Source: Azoarcus indigens (GTDB taxonomy: Bacteria > Pseudomonadota > Gammaproteobacteria > Burkholderiales > Rhodocyclaceae). Taken from it: a stretch of 64,000 bases of DNA. The stretch is taken from assembly GCF_004361735.1 (NCBI RefSeq), contig NZ_SNVV01000001.1, forward strand, positions 62,001-126,000, in the 5' to 3' direction. The notes beneath the pieces are model-generated. The model was not told the origin of the DNA and did no database searches. It was given only the letters and a program-made list of their open reading frames with translations. This document shows positions 56,798 through 64,000 of this stretch, piece by piece (position 1 is the stretch's first letter; every line of letters begins with the position of its first letter). A program made the translations under genes and the position numbers.

Positions 56798-57184
56798 TCA
56801 GGCGGGCAACGGAGGCGCGCGCGGGGACTGCTCCACCCACATGCGTTTGAAGCGCAGCACCCGCTCAGGCTCGCGCTGGCTGGCGCTGGCGAGCACGCGG
56901 GTGAGCACCGGCAGCGGACGCAAGGCCGGCAGGGCGATGCCCATGAAGCCGGCGGCGCAGAAGTCGCAGTAGGGCTTGCCCATGCCCTCGGCCGGATTCA
57001 CCGGCTCGCCGGTTTCCCCCACCACGACCTTTTTCAGGCCGAAGGAGGAACAGACTTCGATGACCTTGGTGCCATTCACCGCGGCCAGCAGATAGCTGGC
57101 GGTGGCCGAAAAGCCATGCAGCAGCGCGGCGAACAACGCAGCGTGCAACAGGAAACGGCGGAAGCGGACTGACAGGGTAGGCAC
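56798..57184 (-). CDS. DUF2946 family membrane protein (first of three)
   Basis: A 128-residue protein with an N-terminal hydrophobic helix (FLLHAALFAALLHGFSATAS) serving as signal or anchor, followed by a soluble part with the DUF2946 metal-like motif PYCDFCAAGF. A Pro-rich C-terminus ends it. The function is unknown; the family often accompanies copper genes. The start appears to be GTG at 57184; no ribosome site is evident. It lies upstream of cydA by about 220 bases and downstream of the copper receptor, same strand. Confidence 0.72.
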   Translation of the reverse strand: MPTLSVRFRRFLLHAALFAALLHGFSATASYLLAAVNGTKVIEVCSSFGLKKVVVGETGEPVNPAEGMGKPYCDFCAAGFMGIALPALRPLPVLTRVLASASQREPERVLRFKRMWVEQSPRAPPLPA

Positions 57185-57373
57185 GGCAGGGTCGGGGGCA
57201 AATGGTTACGGTGCCTTCACGCCGGCCCTGCTGCGCCCATGTTTCCCGCCTGAGCAGGAAAACCGGAAGCCTGGGCTTCCCGGGCAACGCTGGAGCCGTG
57301 CGCGGACATCTCTATAACCACAGTATTGTCACGGTTACTTTAGACCTCGTCTATCGTAGTTTTCCCTATGGAT

Positions 57374-57412
57374 AGCGGGCTTCCGGCGATGCGACAGGAT
57401 TGGAAGCCCGCT
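57374..57412. repeat. Perfect 11-bp inverted repeat
   Basis: AGCGGGCTTCC (57374-57384) and GGAAGCCCGCT (57402-57412) with a 17-base loop, 20 bases beyond the end of the copper receptor gene. There is no T-tract on the minus strand; it could be an RNA-stabilising hairpin or part of an attenuator. Confidence 0.6.
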
Positions 57413-57431
57413 TTCGTCTATTACGGAAGAA

Positions 57432-59525
57432 CTACTTCAGCGCCAGCTGGAACTTGACCCAGACGGTACGGCCCGGCTCCTGGATGCGGGTATTGACCGG
57501 CACGACGAAGCCCGGCAAAGCGCTGCCGGTGCGCGACAGGTGCTCCGAGTAGCTGCGGTCGAAGAGGTTATCGATGCCCGCCGTCAACTGGGCGTCCTTG
57601 GCGGGCCGCCAGCCGGCGTTGATGGAGAACACCGCAAAGCCGGGCGAGCGGCCGATGTCCTGGCCGTTCATGACGATGTTGCCGGAGCCGATGTCGTAGC
57701 GATTCTGGTCCGCCACCATCCTCAGCAGGCCGCCGGCCGAGTACGTGCCATTGTCGTAGTCCAGCGCCAAGCGGGCTTCCAGCGGGGGCTGCTGGGCCAG
57801 TGCGGTGTCATCGGTGTCGTTCTCTCCACGCACCCAGGCCAGGGTGGCGGTGGTCTTCCAGTTGCGGGTGAAGCGCCAGCTGACGTCAGCCTCCAGGCCG
57901 ACGACGGTGGCGTCGATGTTGCGCACCCGCGTGGGGGCGATCCAGGTCATCAGGATGTAGTCCTGCACCTTGGCGTAGTAGCCGGACAGCGCCCCGCTCC
58001 ACGCCCCCGCCTGCCAGTTGAGCCCCACGTCCAGCTGCGTGGTCTTCTCCGGCTTCACGGTGAGGAAGGCGCTGTTCAGCGTGTCCTCGTCCCGCAGCAG
58101 GCGCTCCCAGTAATCCGGAAAGCGTTCCGCATGCCCCAGCCCGGCGTAGTAGGTGCCCAGCGCTGCGTTGCCCTCGTAGCGCACGAAGCCGCTGGTCAAG
58201 GTAGCGCGGTCGGTTTCACCCCGGGTGTGGTTTACCGGCGCGCCCATGCACATGCCTCCCATGTACATGCCGGCCACGCAGCGCCTCGAATCCTTGGCCG
58301 AGTGTTCGTCCACACGCAGGCCGGCGACGATGCGGCCCGCTTCGTCCAGGCTGTAGCTGCCTTCGCCGAAGACGCCGAACTGGCGGAAGCGCATGTCCTC
58401 CTCGTAAGGCAGGCTGCGGTAGTAGTCGTCGGCGGCATCCGCGCTGGCGCGCCCCATGGCATTGCGGGTGCGATGCACGTCCTGCTTGGTGTCCAGCCCC
58501 AGGGTGAGCCGCAGCGGCTCGGTGGGTGTCAGGCTCACGCCGACCCGGGCACCAGTGGTGATGCGGTCCGGGTTCATCGCCGAAAAGCCATTGGCGTTCA
58601 GCTGGTCGCGCAGGCTGTAGTTGTCCATCACATGATCGACATAGTTGTAGTAAGCCTGGGCGAACACCTCGTCCACCAGGGGCGACACCTTGCTCTTGCT
58701 GAACTTCAGCGCCACGTTGTCACGTGCGAAGCGAGAACCATCCATGCTCCGGTCCGCGTAGGCGGCCTCGCCATTGCTGCGGGCGAACGAGAGCTCAAGC
58801 AGCGTCTGCTCGTCCGGCGTCCACCCCAGTGCCGCGGTGCTGCTCCAGCGGGTGTAGTTGGAATGCACCTTGTTGCCGTCGCCATCCTTGTAGTCATCGG
58901 TGTGCGAGCGGGTTGCACCGGCCCTCACATAGAAGCCCGGCGCCCCGCCGGTGACATCCAGCACCTGATCGTTACGACCGAAGCTGCCCAAGGTGAGGCT
59001 GCCATAGGCTTCCCACGCCGCCTTGTCGAAGCGCGGCGCATCACGCTCGAACAACACCACGCCGGCCGACATGCCGGCGCCGTAGATCACGCTCTGCGGC
59101 CCTTTGAGCACGGTGACGCGATCGTAGCTCTCGGGATAGACGTAGGCGGTCGGCGGGTCCATGCGGCCGCCGCAGCCGCCGTAGATTTCCTGGCCGTCCA
59201 GCAGGATGCCCAGGCGGGAGCCGGACATGCCGCGCAGCAGCGGATCGCCGTCGGTGCCGCCTTTGCGGATCACCGAGAAGCCGGGGATGCTCTTGAGGAA
59301 GTCGGCGCCATCGTGGGCGGGAATGGGCTGGCGCGGCGCCTTGGGGTCGGTAACGACGGTGAGCGGCGCATCCATGGTCGGCGCGGTGACCACGACCGCG
59401 CCCAGCGCGGTGTCCTCCTTTGTGGAATCTTCCTGGTGTTCACGCAACTGAGCGGCGAAGACAGGTAGCGGCAGGGCGAAGCAAAGAGCGAGCGCCAGCG
59501 GCAGCCGGCGGAGTTTCGGCGACAT
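57432..59525 (-). CDS. oprC: TonB-dependent copper receptor, OprC/NosA-like
   Basis: A 697-residue outer-membrane receptor with a Sec signal peptide (residues ~1-25, ending VFAAQ). The plug domain (~55-170) contains GADFLKSIPGFSVIRKGGTD and LLRGMSGSRLGILLDGQEIY; the 22-strand barrel ends in the aromatic-rich FQLALK. It matches the OprC/NosA copper-receptor group, which takes up Cu and feeds cuproenzymes such as nitrous-oxide reductase. A Met/Cys-rich loop near residues 420-430 (CVAGMYMGGMCMG) could bind copper. Its neighbours, PCu(A)C and DUF2946 genes, fit copper handling. Confidence 0.88.
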   Translation of the reverse strand: MSPKLRRLPLALALCFALPLPVFAAQLREHQEDSTKEDTALGAVVVTAPTMDAPLTVVTDPKAPRQPIPAHDGADFLKSIPGFSVIRKGGTDGDPLLRGMSGSRLGILLDGQEIYGGCGGRMDPPTAYVYPESYDRVTVLKGPQSVIYGAGMSAGVVLFERDAPRFDKAAWEAYGSLTLGSFGRNDQVLDVTGGAPGFYVRAGATRSHTDDYKDGDGNKVHSNYTRWSSTAALGWTPDEQTLLELSFARSNGEAAYADRSMDGSRFARDNVALKFSKSKVSPLVDEVFAQAYYNYVDHVMDNYSLRDQLNANGFSAMNPDRITTGARVGVSLTPTEPLRLTLGLDTKQDVHRTRNAMGRASADAADDYYRSLPYEEDMRFRQFGVFGEGSYSLDEAGRIVAGLRVDEHSAKDSRRCVAGMYMGGMCMGAPVNHTRGETDRATLTSGFVRYEGNAALGTYYAGLGHAERFPDYWERLLRDEDTLNSAFLTVKPEKTTQLDVGLNWQAGAWSGALSGYYAKVQDYILMTWIAPTRVRNIDATVVGLEADVSWRFTRNWKTTATLAWVRGENDTDDTALAQQPPLEARLALDYDNGTYSAGGLLRMVADQNRYDIGSGNIVMNGQDIGRSPGFAVFSINAGWRPAKDAQLTAGIDNLFDRSYSEHLSRTGSALPGFVVPVNTRIQEPGRTVWVKFQLALK

Positions 59526-59796
59526 CTTGATTCCTCGTTTTCCTTGTATTCCCGCCGGCAGCATGCGGAGGCCGGGCGGGAGGGTCCGCACCGCGTGGCG
59601 GGGGCCAGCGGCGTCGGGGCTGCTCGAGAGCCGGATCCAGCACGGTCCGGATGAAGCGGGACGGGTATCGCGCCATTTCCCTTTACCGGGGAACGGCGCG
59701 AAACGGGCTGCCCCTGGGGCGCTCCGCCTTCCGCCGGGGATCAGGGAGGACGGCGTGGCATCCGCTGCTGCAGGGCGCGCTGGACTGGCTTGCGGG

Positions 59797-60150
59797 TCAG
59801 GAAAACGCGGGCGGACCGCGAGGTACGGCGGAGAAGAACGGCGGGCGTGGCGGCGGGCCGGCCCGTTCCGGCAGCGCCGGGCGTGCTGGCGGCAGAATTG
59901 CGCGAGCGGGCGGCAGCTCCGCCGGCGGCGGCATCCAGGCCTGGGGCTCCCAACGGCACAGCGGACAATGCCCATGGCCGTCGTCCACCGCCACTTCGCC
60001 CACCGGCGAGGAGGCAAAGTGGCCGGCGCCGCAGATGTCCGCCATCGCCAGGGTTTCCGCCATTGGCAGCGCACGCGGCAACACCGCGCCCAGGATCGCG
60101 ACGATGACGATCCAGGCGAGGCGGACGCGGTGGCGCAGCAGGCGGTGCAT
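59797..60150 (-). CDS. DUF2946 family membrane protein (second of three)
   Basis: A 117-residue protein with one N-terminal hydrophobic helix (LAWIVIVAILGAVLPRALP), a soluble part with ADICGAGH and the CxxC pair HCPLCRWEPQ, and a Pro/Ala-rich tail with PPARPALPERAGPPPRPPFF. The CxxC motif is shared by the other two DUF2946 proteins here and may bind copper. ATG 60150 is taken as start; a TTG at 60162 would add four residues. It sits between the PCu(A)C gene and the copper receptor. Confidence 0.72.
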   Translation of the reverse strand: MHRLLRHRVRLAWIVIVAILGAVLPRALPMAETLAMADICGAGHFASSPVGEVAVDDGHGHCPLCRWEPQAWMPPPAELPPARAILPPARPALPERAGPPPRPPFFSAVPRGPPAFS

Positions 60151-60191
60151 GGCGAGGCTCAATGTTGCGGGAGCGACGGCTCAGGCGGCGT

Positions 60192-60686
60192 TCAGTGCTT
60201 GTGCTCGTGCGCCATGCCTTCGTGGGCCGGCGCGGCCGGGGCGGCCGGGGCGGCAGCGCCTGCGGTCAGCGAACGCGCCGGCGCCTGCACTTCCACCGTT
60301 TCACGCTTGCCGTCCTTGCCTTCCACCACCAGGCTCAGCTGCACCGTGTCGCCCTCCTTGATCTGGTCCTTCAGCCCCATCAGCATCACATGGTAGCCAC
60401 CCGGCTTCAGCTCCACCGCCTGGCCAGCGGGCAGCGCCAGCGCGTCGATCTGGCGCATCTTCATCACGCCGTCCTCGGTCTTCATCTCGTGGAGCTCGGT
60501 GACATTGGCCACCGGCGAGCTCACCTTCACCAGCCTGGAATCGCTGGCGGCGGTGATGCGGAAGAAAGCCCCGGAAGCCTTCTGCGCGGCCACCGTGGCC
60601 CGCACCCAGGGCGACTCGATCTGGACCTGCGCATGAGCGGCAGGCACGGAAGCGGCAAACAGCAGGGCAAGCATCAACTTCTTCAT
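60192..60686 (-). CDS. Periplasmic copper chaperone PCu(A)C
   Basis: A 164-residue secreted protein with a signal peptide (LALLFAASVPAAHAQ). The copper site H-x-M then M-x-M and H-x-M appears as LHEMKTEDGVMKM and GGYHVMLMGL, the classic PCu(A)C pattern, which delivers Cu(I) to the CuA or CuB centre of oxidases. The C-terminal tail is Ala/Pro-rich and ends in a His/Met-rich stretch (HEGMAHEHKH), a second copper-binding element. It heads the block with the second DUF2946 and the copper receptor. Confidence 0.92.
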   Translation of the reverse strand: MKKLMLALLFAASVPAAHAQVQIESPWVRATVAAQKASGAFFRITAASDSRLVKVSSPVANVTELHEMKTEDGVMKMRQIDALALPAGQAVELKPGGYHVMLMGLKDQIKEGDTVQLSLVVEGKDGKRETVEVQAPARSLTAGAAAPAAPAAPAHEGMAHEHKH

Positions 60687-60897
60687 GATGGAACTCCTCG
60701 ACAGTGAAAACGCCCACGGGCGGCAGAAGGCGCAGCGCCGCAGGACGGATGCCGGGCAAAGCCGGCGATGGATTCAGCATGGCCGCCAGCCCTCCCCGCT
60801 CTCGGACATGAAGCAGGACAGCCGGCGGGAACAGCAAGGGGAAAACAGGCTGCGCACCGGCCAGGGCCTGGACCGGCGGCGGTGCGGCGGGCGGCGC

Positions 60898-61284
60898 TCA
60901 GCCCAGGGCGGGCGGCGCGCGCGGCCTGGCGGTGGGCCAGGCAGAAGAGGAAACGTGGGGAGTTGGCGCCTGGCTCAGCTCGAAGCCGGCATCGGCCGGC
61001 GGCACTGCCGGCAGCCAGGGAGAAGCCGGCAGCGCATCGAAGGCGGCCTTGTGTACGCAGTAGGGGCAATGTTCGCCACCCGCCAGCGCCTTGGTCGGCA
61101 CGCCGGGCAGGATCTCGCCGGGCAGATGGACCACGCCGGCAGCGGTACAGATGTCGATGGTGCCGCCGCCCTCCGCCATCGCCGCATTGACCGCAGGCGC
61201 CAGCGCCGCCAGCAGGATCGCGGCGAAGGCGAGCCAGCTTACGAAGCGTTGCCTGCAGGCGGAGAGGCGGAGCAAGGAAGGCAA
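60898..61284 (-). CDS. DUF2946 family membrane protein (third of three)
   Basis: A 128-residue protein with an N-terminal signal/anchor helix (FVSWLAFAAILLAALAPAVN), the motif IDICTAAGVVHLPGE and a CxxC pair EHCPYCVHKAAFDALP, then a Pro-rich C-terminus. It shares the layout of the other DUF2946 proteins in the window. The start is most likely TTG (61284); no ATG is suitable. It is the most upstream gene in the copper block, with a -10-like TAGAAT (61315-61320, minus strand) before it. Confidence 0.72.
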   Translation of the reverse strand: MPSLLRLSACRQRFVSWLAFAAILLAALAPAVNAAMAEGGGTIDICTAAGVVHLPGEILPGVPTKALAGGEHCPYCVHKAAFDALPASPWLPAVPPADAGFELSQAPTPHVSSSAWPTARPRAPPALG

Positions 61285-61362
61285 GACGGTAGGAGCGGGA
61301 GGAAAACGTCCGTCATTCTAGCCGGCGGCGGTGCGCTCGCCCATCCATACCCCGAAAGTAAT

Positions 61363-61380
61363 CGGGGCCTTGCGGCCCCG
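61363..61380 (-). terminator. Likely terminator hairpin of purL
   Basis: CGGGGCC, loop TTGC, GGCCCCG, about 30 bases past the purL stop. The T-run on the minus strand (ATTACTTTC) is poor, so it may need Rho. Confidence 0.6.
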
Positions 61381-61412
61381 ACGTTCACACTACACCGTCT
61401 TGGATCCGGCAA

Positions 61413-64000
61413 TCAGCCCAGCCAGCGGCGGGCGTTGCGGAACAGGCGCAGCCAGGGCGAAGCGTCCGGGCTTGCGTGGCGCAGTTCCTGCGGCGCCCAG
61501 GACATCTGCAGGGTGCGGGCGGTGCGTTCCGGGTGCGGCATCATGATGGTGAAGCGGCCGTCCGGGGTGGTGAAGCCGGTCTGCCCGCCGGCGGAACCGT
61601 TGGGGTTGGCCGGGTAGCGCTCGGTCGGCTTGCCGGCATTGTCTACATAGCGCAGTGCGGCGATGGCCTGGGCCGGATCGGCGCCGGGCGCGAACACCAC
61701 CCTGCCCTCGCCGTGGCTGACCACCACCGGCATGCGGCTGCCGGCCATGCCGGCGAGCAGGATGGAGGGGCTTTCCAGCACTTCCGCCATGACGAAGCGG
61801 GCCTCGAACTGCTCGCTGCGGTTGCGGTGGAAGGTCGGCCAAGCCTGGGCGCCGGGGATGATGGGTGCGAGGTGGGCCATCATCTGGCAGCCGTTGCAGA
61901 CGCCCAGCGCGAAGGTGTCGCTGCGGCCGAAGAAGGCCTCGAACTGGACGCGCAGCGCCGGGTTGAAGAGGATGGACTTGGCCCAGCCCTGGCCGGCGCC
62001 GAGCACGTCGCCGTAGGAGAAGCCGCCGCAGGCCGCCAGGCCGTGGAACTGCGCCAGGCTCCGACGGCCGGACTGCAGGTCGGACATATGCACGTCCACC
62101 GGCTCGAAGCCGGCGCGCTCGAAGGCGGCCGCCATCTCGAACTGGGAATTGACGCCCTGCTCCCGCAGCACCGCGACTTTGGGCCGCACGCCGCTGGCGA
62201 TGAAGGGCGCCGCCACATCTTCGGTGACATCGAAGCTCAGGCTGACCGACAGGCCGGGGTCGGCGGCGTCGGCCAGCGCGTCGAACTCCTCGCGGGCGCA
62301 ATCGGCGTCGTCACGCAGCGCGGCGATGCGGTAGCTGGTGTCCGACCAGGCCTGCAGCAGCTCGACGCGCGAAGCGGACAGCACCAGCTTGGCGCTGCGC
62401 CAGAAGCGCAGCTCGTCCTTGTCGTTGGGCTCGCCGATGAAGTGGTAGGCCAGTCCGGCTTCGCGCAGCAGCGCGGTGATGCGGGCGCGGTCGTCGCGGC
62501 GGATCTGCACCACCGCGCCCAGTTCCTCGGCGAACAGGCCGCCGACCAGGCGGTCGTCGAAGCGGCCCTTGAGCGTGTCCGGCTTCTTCTCCAGGCCGTC
62601 CACATCGTTCATGTAAGGGTCGTAGCAGACGGTGTCCAGCACCAGCGACAGGCCGCACCTGGAGGCGAAGGCCATCTCGCACACCGCGGCGAACAGGCCG
62701 CCGTCGGAGCGGTCGTGGTAGGCCAGGATCAGGCCCTCGCGGCGCAGGCGCTGCACCGCGGCGAAGAAAGCGGCCAGTTCGGCCGGCGCCACGTCAGGCG
62801 CATGCTCGCCGACCGAGTTGAACACCTGGGCCAGCACCGAGCCGCCGAGGCGGTTGGCGCCCTTGCCGAGGTCGATCAGCAGCAGCTCGGTGGCCACGCC
62901 TTCGGGGAACTGCAGCTGCGGCGTCAGGGTGTTGCGGATGTCGGCGACCGGCGCGAAGGCGGTGGCGATCAGCGACATCGGCGCCACCACCTGCTTGTCC
63001 TCGCCACCTTCGTTCCAAGCGGTACGCATGGACAGCGAATCCTTGCCCACCGGGATGGAAAGGCCGGCGGCGACGCAGAATTCGGACACCGCCTTGACCG
63101 CGTCGTACAGCTTGGCATCCTCGCCGCGGTGGCCGGCGGCGGCCATCCAGTTGGCGGAGAGCTTGACCTCGCCCAGTTCGCCGATGTCGGCGGCGGCGAT
63201 GTTGGTCACCGCCTCGCCGATGGCCATGCGGCCGGAAGCCGGCGCGTCCAGCAGCGCCAGCGGGGTGCGTTCGCCCATGGCGAAGGCTTCGCCGCGGTAG
63301 CCGTGGAAACTCATGGCGGTGACGGCGACGTCGGCCACCGGCACCTGCCACGGGCCGACCATCTGGTCGCGCGCGGTGAGGCCGCCCACCGAGCGGTCGC
63401 CGATGGTGATCAGGAAGCGCTTGCTCGCCACCGTCGGGTTGCGCAGCACGCGCAGCGCGGCGTCCTTGAGGTCCAGCCCGGCGACGTCGAAGGGCGGCAG
63501 GTAGACGGCGCGGCGGGAGACGTTGCGGGTCATCTTCGGCGGCTTGCCGAGCAGCACCTGCATCTCCATGTCCACCGGCTTGTTGCCGAAGTGGCGGTCG
63601 GAAACGGTGAGCTGGCCGTCCGCGGTGGCTTGGCCCAGTACCGCGAAGGGGCAACGCTCGCGTTCGCAGATGGCGCGGAACACGTCGAGATCGGCCGGCG
63701 CCACCGCCAGCACGTAGCGCTCCTGCGACTCGTTGCTCCAGATTTCGCGCGGGCTCATGCCCGGCTCTTCGATGTGCACCTCGCGCAACTCGAAGTGCGC
63801 ACCCAGGCCGGCGTGGTCGGCTAGCTCCGGCATGGCGTTGGAGAGACCGCCGGCGCCGACGTCATGGATGGCGATGATGGGGTTGGCGCTGCCGCGCTGC
63901 CAGCAGGCGTCGATCACTTCCTGGCAGCGGCGCTGGATCTCCGGGTTGCCGCGCTGCACCGAGGCGAAATCCAGGTCGGCGGTATTGGTGCCGGTGGCCA
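61413..64000 (-). CDS. purL: Phosphoribosylformylglycinamidine synthase PurL, N-terminus beyond right edge
   Basis: The C-terminal ~862 residues of the large, single-chain PurL of Gram-negative bacteria (about 1,300 residues in full), which makes FGAM in purine synthesis with ATP and glutamine. The frame is open through the right edge. Visible parts are the second synthetase half ([20 protein letters not shown]) and the class I glutaminase domain from about 62,200, with the nucleophile Cys in [15 protein letters not shown] and the His-Glu pair in [11 protein letters not shown] near the end. No sign of disruption. Confidence 0.95.
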   Translation of the reverse strand, partial: ATGTNTADLDFASVQRGNPEIQRRCQEVIDACWQRGSANPIIAIHDVGAGGLSNAMPELADHAGLGAHFELREVHIEEPGMSPREIWSNESQERYVLAVAPADLDVFRAICERERCPFAVLGQATADGQLTVSDRHFGNKPVDMEMQVLLGKPPKMTRNVSRRAVYLPPFDVAGLDLKDAALRVLRNPTVASKRFLITIGDRSVGGLTARDQMVGPWQVPVADVAVTAMSFHGYRGEAFAMGERTPLALLDAPASGRMAIGEAVTNIAAADIGELGEVKLSANWMAAAGHRGEDAKLYDAVKAVSEFCVAAGLSIPVGKDSLSMRTAWNEGGEDKQVVAPMSLIATAFAPVADIRNTLTPQLQFPEGVATELLLIDLGKGANRLGGSVLAQVFNSVGEHAPDVAPAELAAFFAAVQRLRREGLILAYHDRSDGGLFAAVCEMAFASRCGLSLVLDTVCYDPYMNDVDGLEKKPDTLKGRFDDRLVGGLFAEELGAVVQIRRDDRARITALLREAGLAYHFIGEPNDKDELRFWRSAKLVLSASRVELLQAWSDTSYRIAALRDDADCAREEFDALADAADPGLSVSLSFDVTEDVAAPFIASGVRPKVAVLREQGVNSQFEMAAAFERAGFEPVDVHMSDLQSGRRSLAQFHGLAACGGFSYGDVLGAGQGWAKSILFNPALRVQFEAFFGRSDTFALGVCNGCQMMAHLAPIIPGAQAWPTFHRNRSEQFEARFVMAEVLESPSILLAGMAGSRMPVVVSHGEGRVVFAPGADPAQAIAALRYVDNAGKPTERYPANPNGSAGGQTGFTTPDGRFTIMMPHPERTARTLQMSWAPQELRHASPDASPWLRLFRNARRWLG

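Noticed and set aside
61476-63824. A 782-residue plus-strand open frame
   Set aside because: Antisense shadow of purL with low-complexity composition.

Overview
The window is a high-GC, gene-dense chromosomal segment from a Gram-negative betaproteobacterium. The gene order pyrG-kdsA-(DUF1330)-eno-ftsB, a short PutA, an AcpH, a YaeQ, a cytochrome bd operon and a NafY-like nitrogenase accessory protein together suggest a diazotrophic member of the Rhodocyclales. That placement is inferred from gene content only; no rRNA gene is present. I see no tRNA, rRNA, CRISPR array, insertion sequence or prophage. Both edges cut genes: an MFS transporter on the left and purL on the right.

Positions 1-13,700: an MFS transporter; a RES/Xre toxin-antitoxin pair; a PQQ-type sugar dehydrogenase; a VanZ-like protein; the 23S rRNA hydroxylase RlhA; SlyX; an intergenic patch of palindromic repeats; a NafY-like protein with a small partner; a LysR regulator divergent from a D-tartrate dehydratase-like enzyme; several small membrane or unknown proteins; and the GTPase RbgA/YlqF. 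Positions 13,700-27,000: PutA, a cold-shock protein with a long leader, a DEAD-box helicase with an overlapping SGNH lipoprotein esterase, the SrkA kinase, an alpha/beta hydrolase, a DJ-1/PfpI protein, and a UPF0016 (GDT1-type) cation transporter whose leader reads as a yybP-ykoY manganese riboswitch with its own promoter. Then come AcpH, YaeQ and an unknown protein.

Positions 26,400-38,900: a membrane diguanylate cyclase, FabI followed by a small protein-kinase-like protein, a solitary Lon-like AAA ATPase, a divergent FolE, a PitA phosphate transporter with a DUF3301 partner, a MazG-like hydrolase overlapping RlmJ, a gamma carbonic anhydrase, a SIMPL/MliC-like/Dtd operon, a C40 peptidase lipoprotein and a CBS protein. 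Positions 38,900-46,700 (all minus strand): a run thioesterase, acetoacetyl-CoA ligase, isochorismatase, pyrG, kdsA, DUF1330, eno, ftsB. ETF-ubiquinone oxidoreductase diverges from the thioesterase across a perfect 9+9 bp palindrome, which points to shared control of acyl-CoA metabolism.

Positions 48,500-61,400: a DUF481 outer-membrane protein, the scar of a lost TetR/MFS divergent pair, then cydABX-cydDC (low-oxygen respiration), and next to it a copper-handling block with a TonB-dependent copper receptor, a PCu(A)C chaperone and three different DUF2946 proteins. The window ends in purL. Notable points are the riboswitch, the regulator/transporter deletion scar, the 36-residue CydX that is easily missed, the divergent FolE, the kinase-like protein and the DUF2946 trio.
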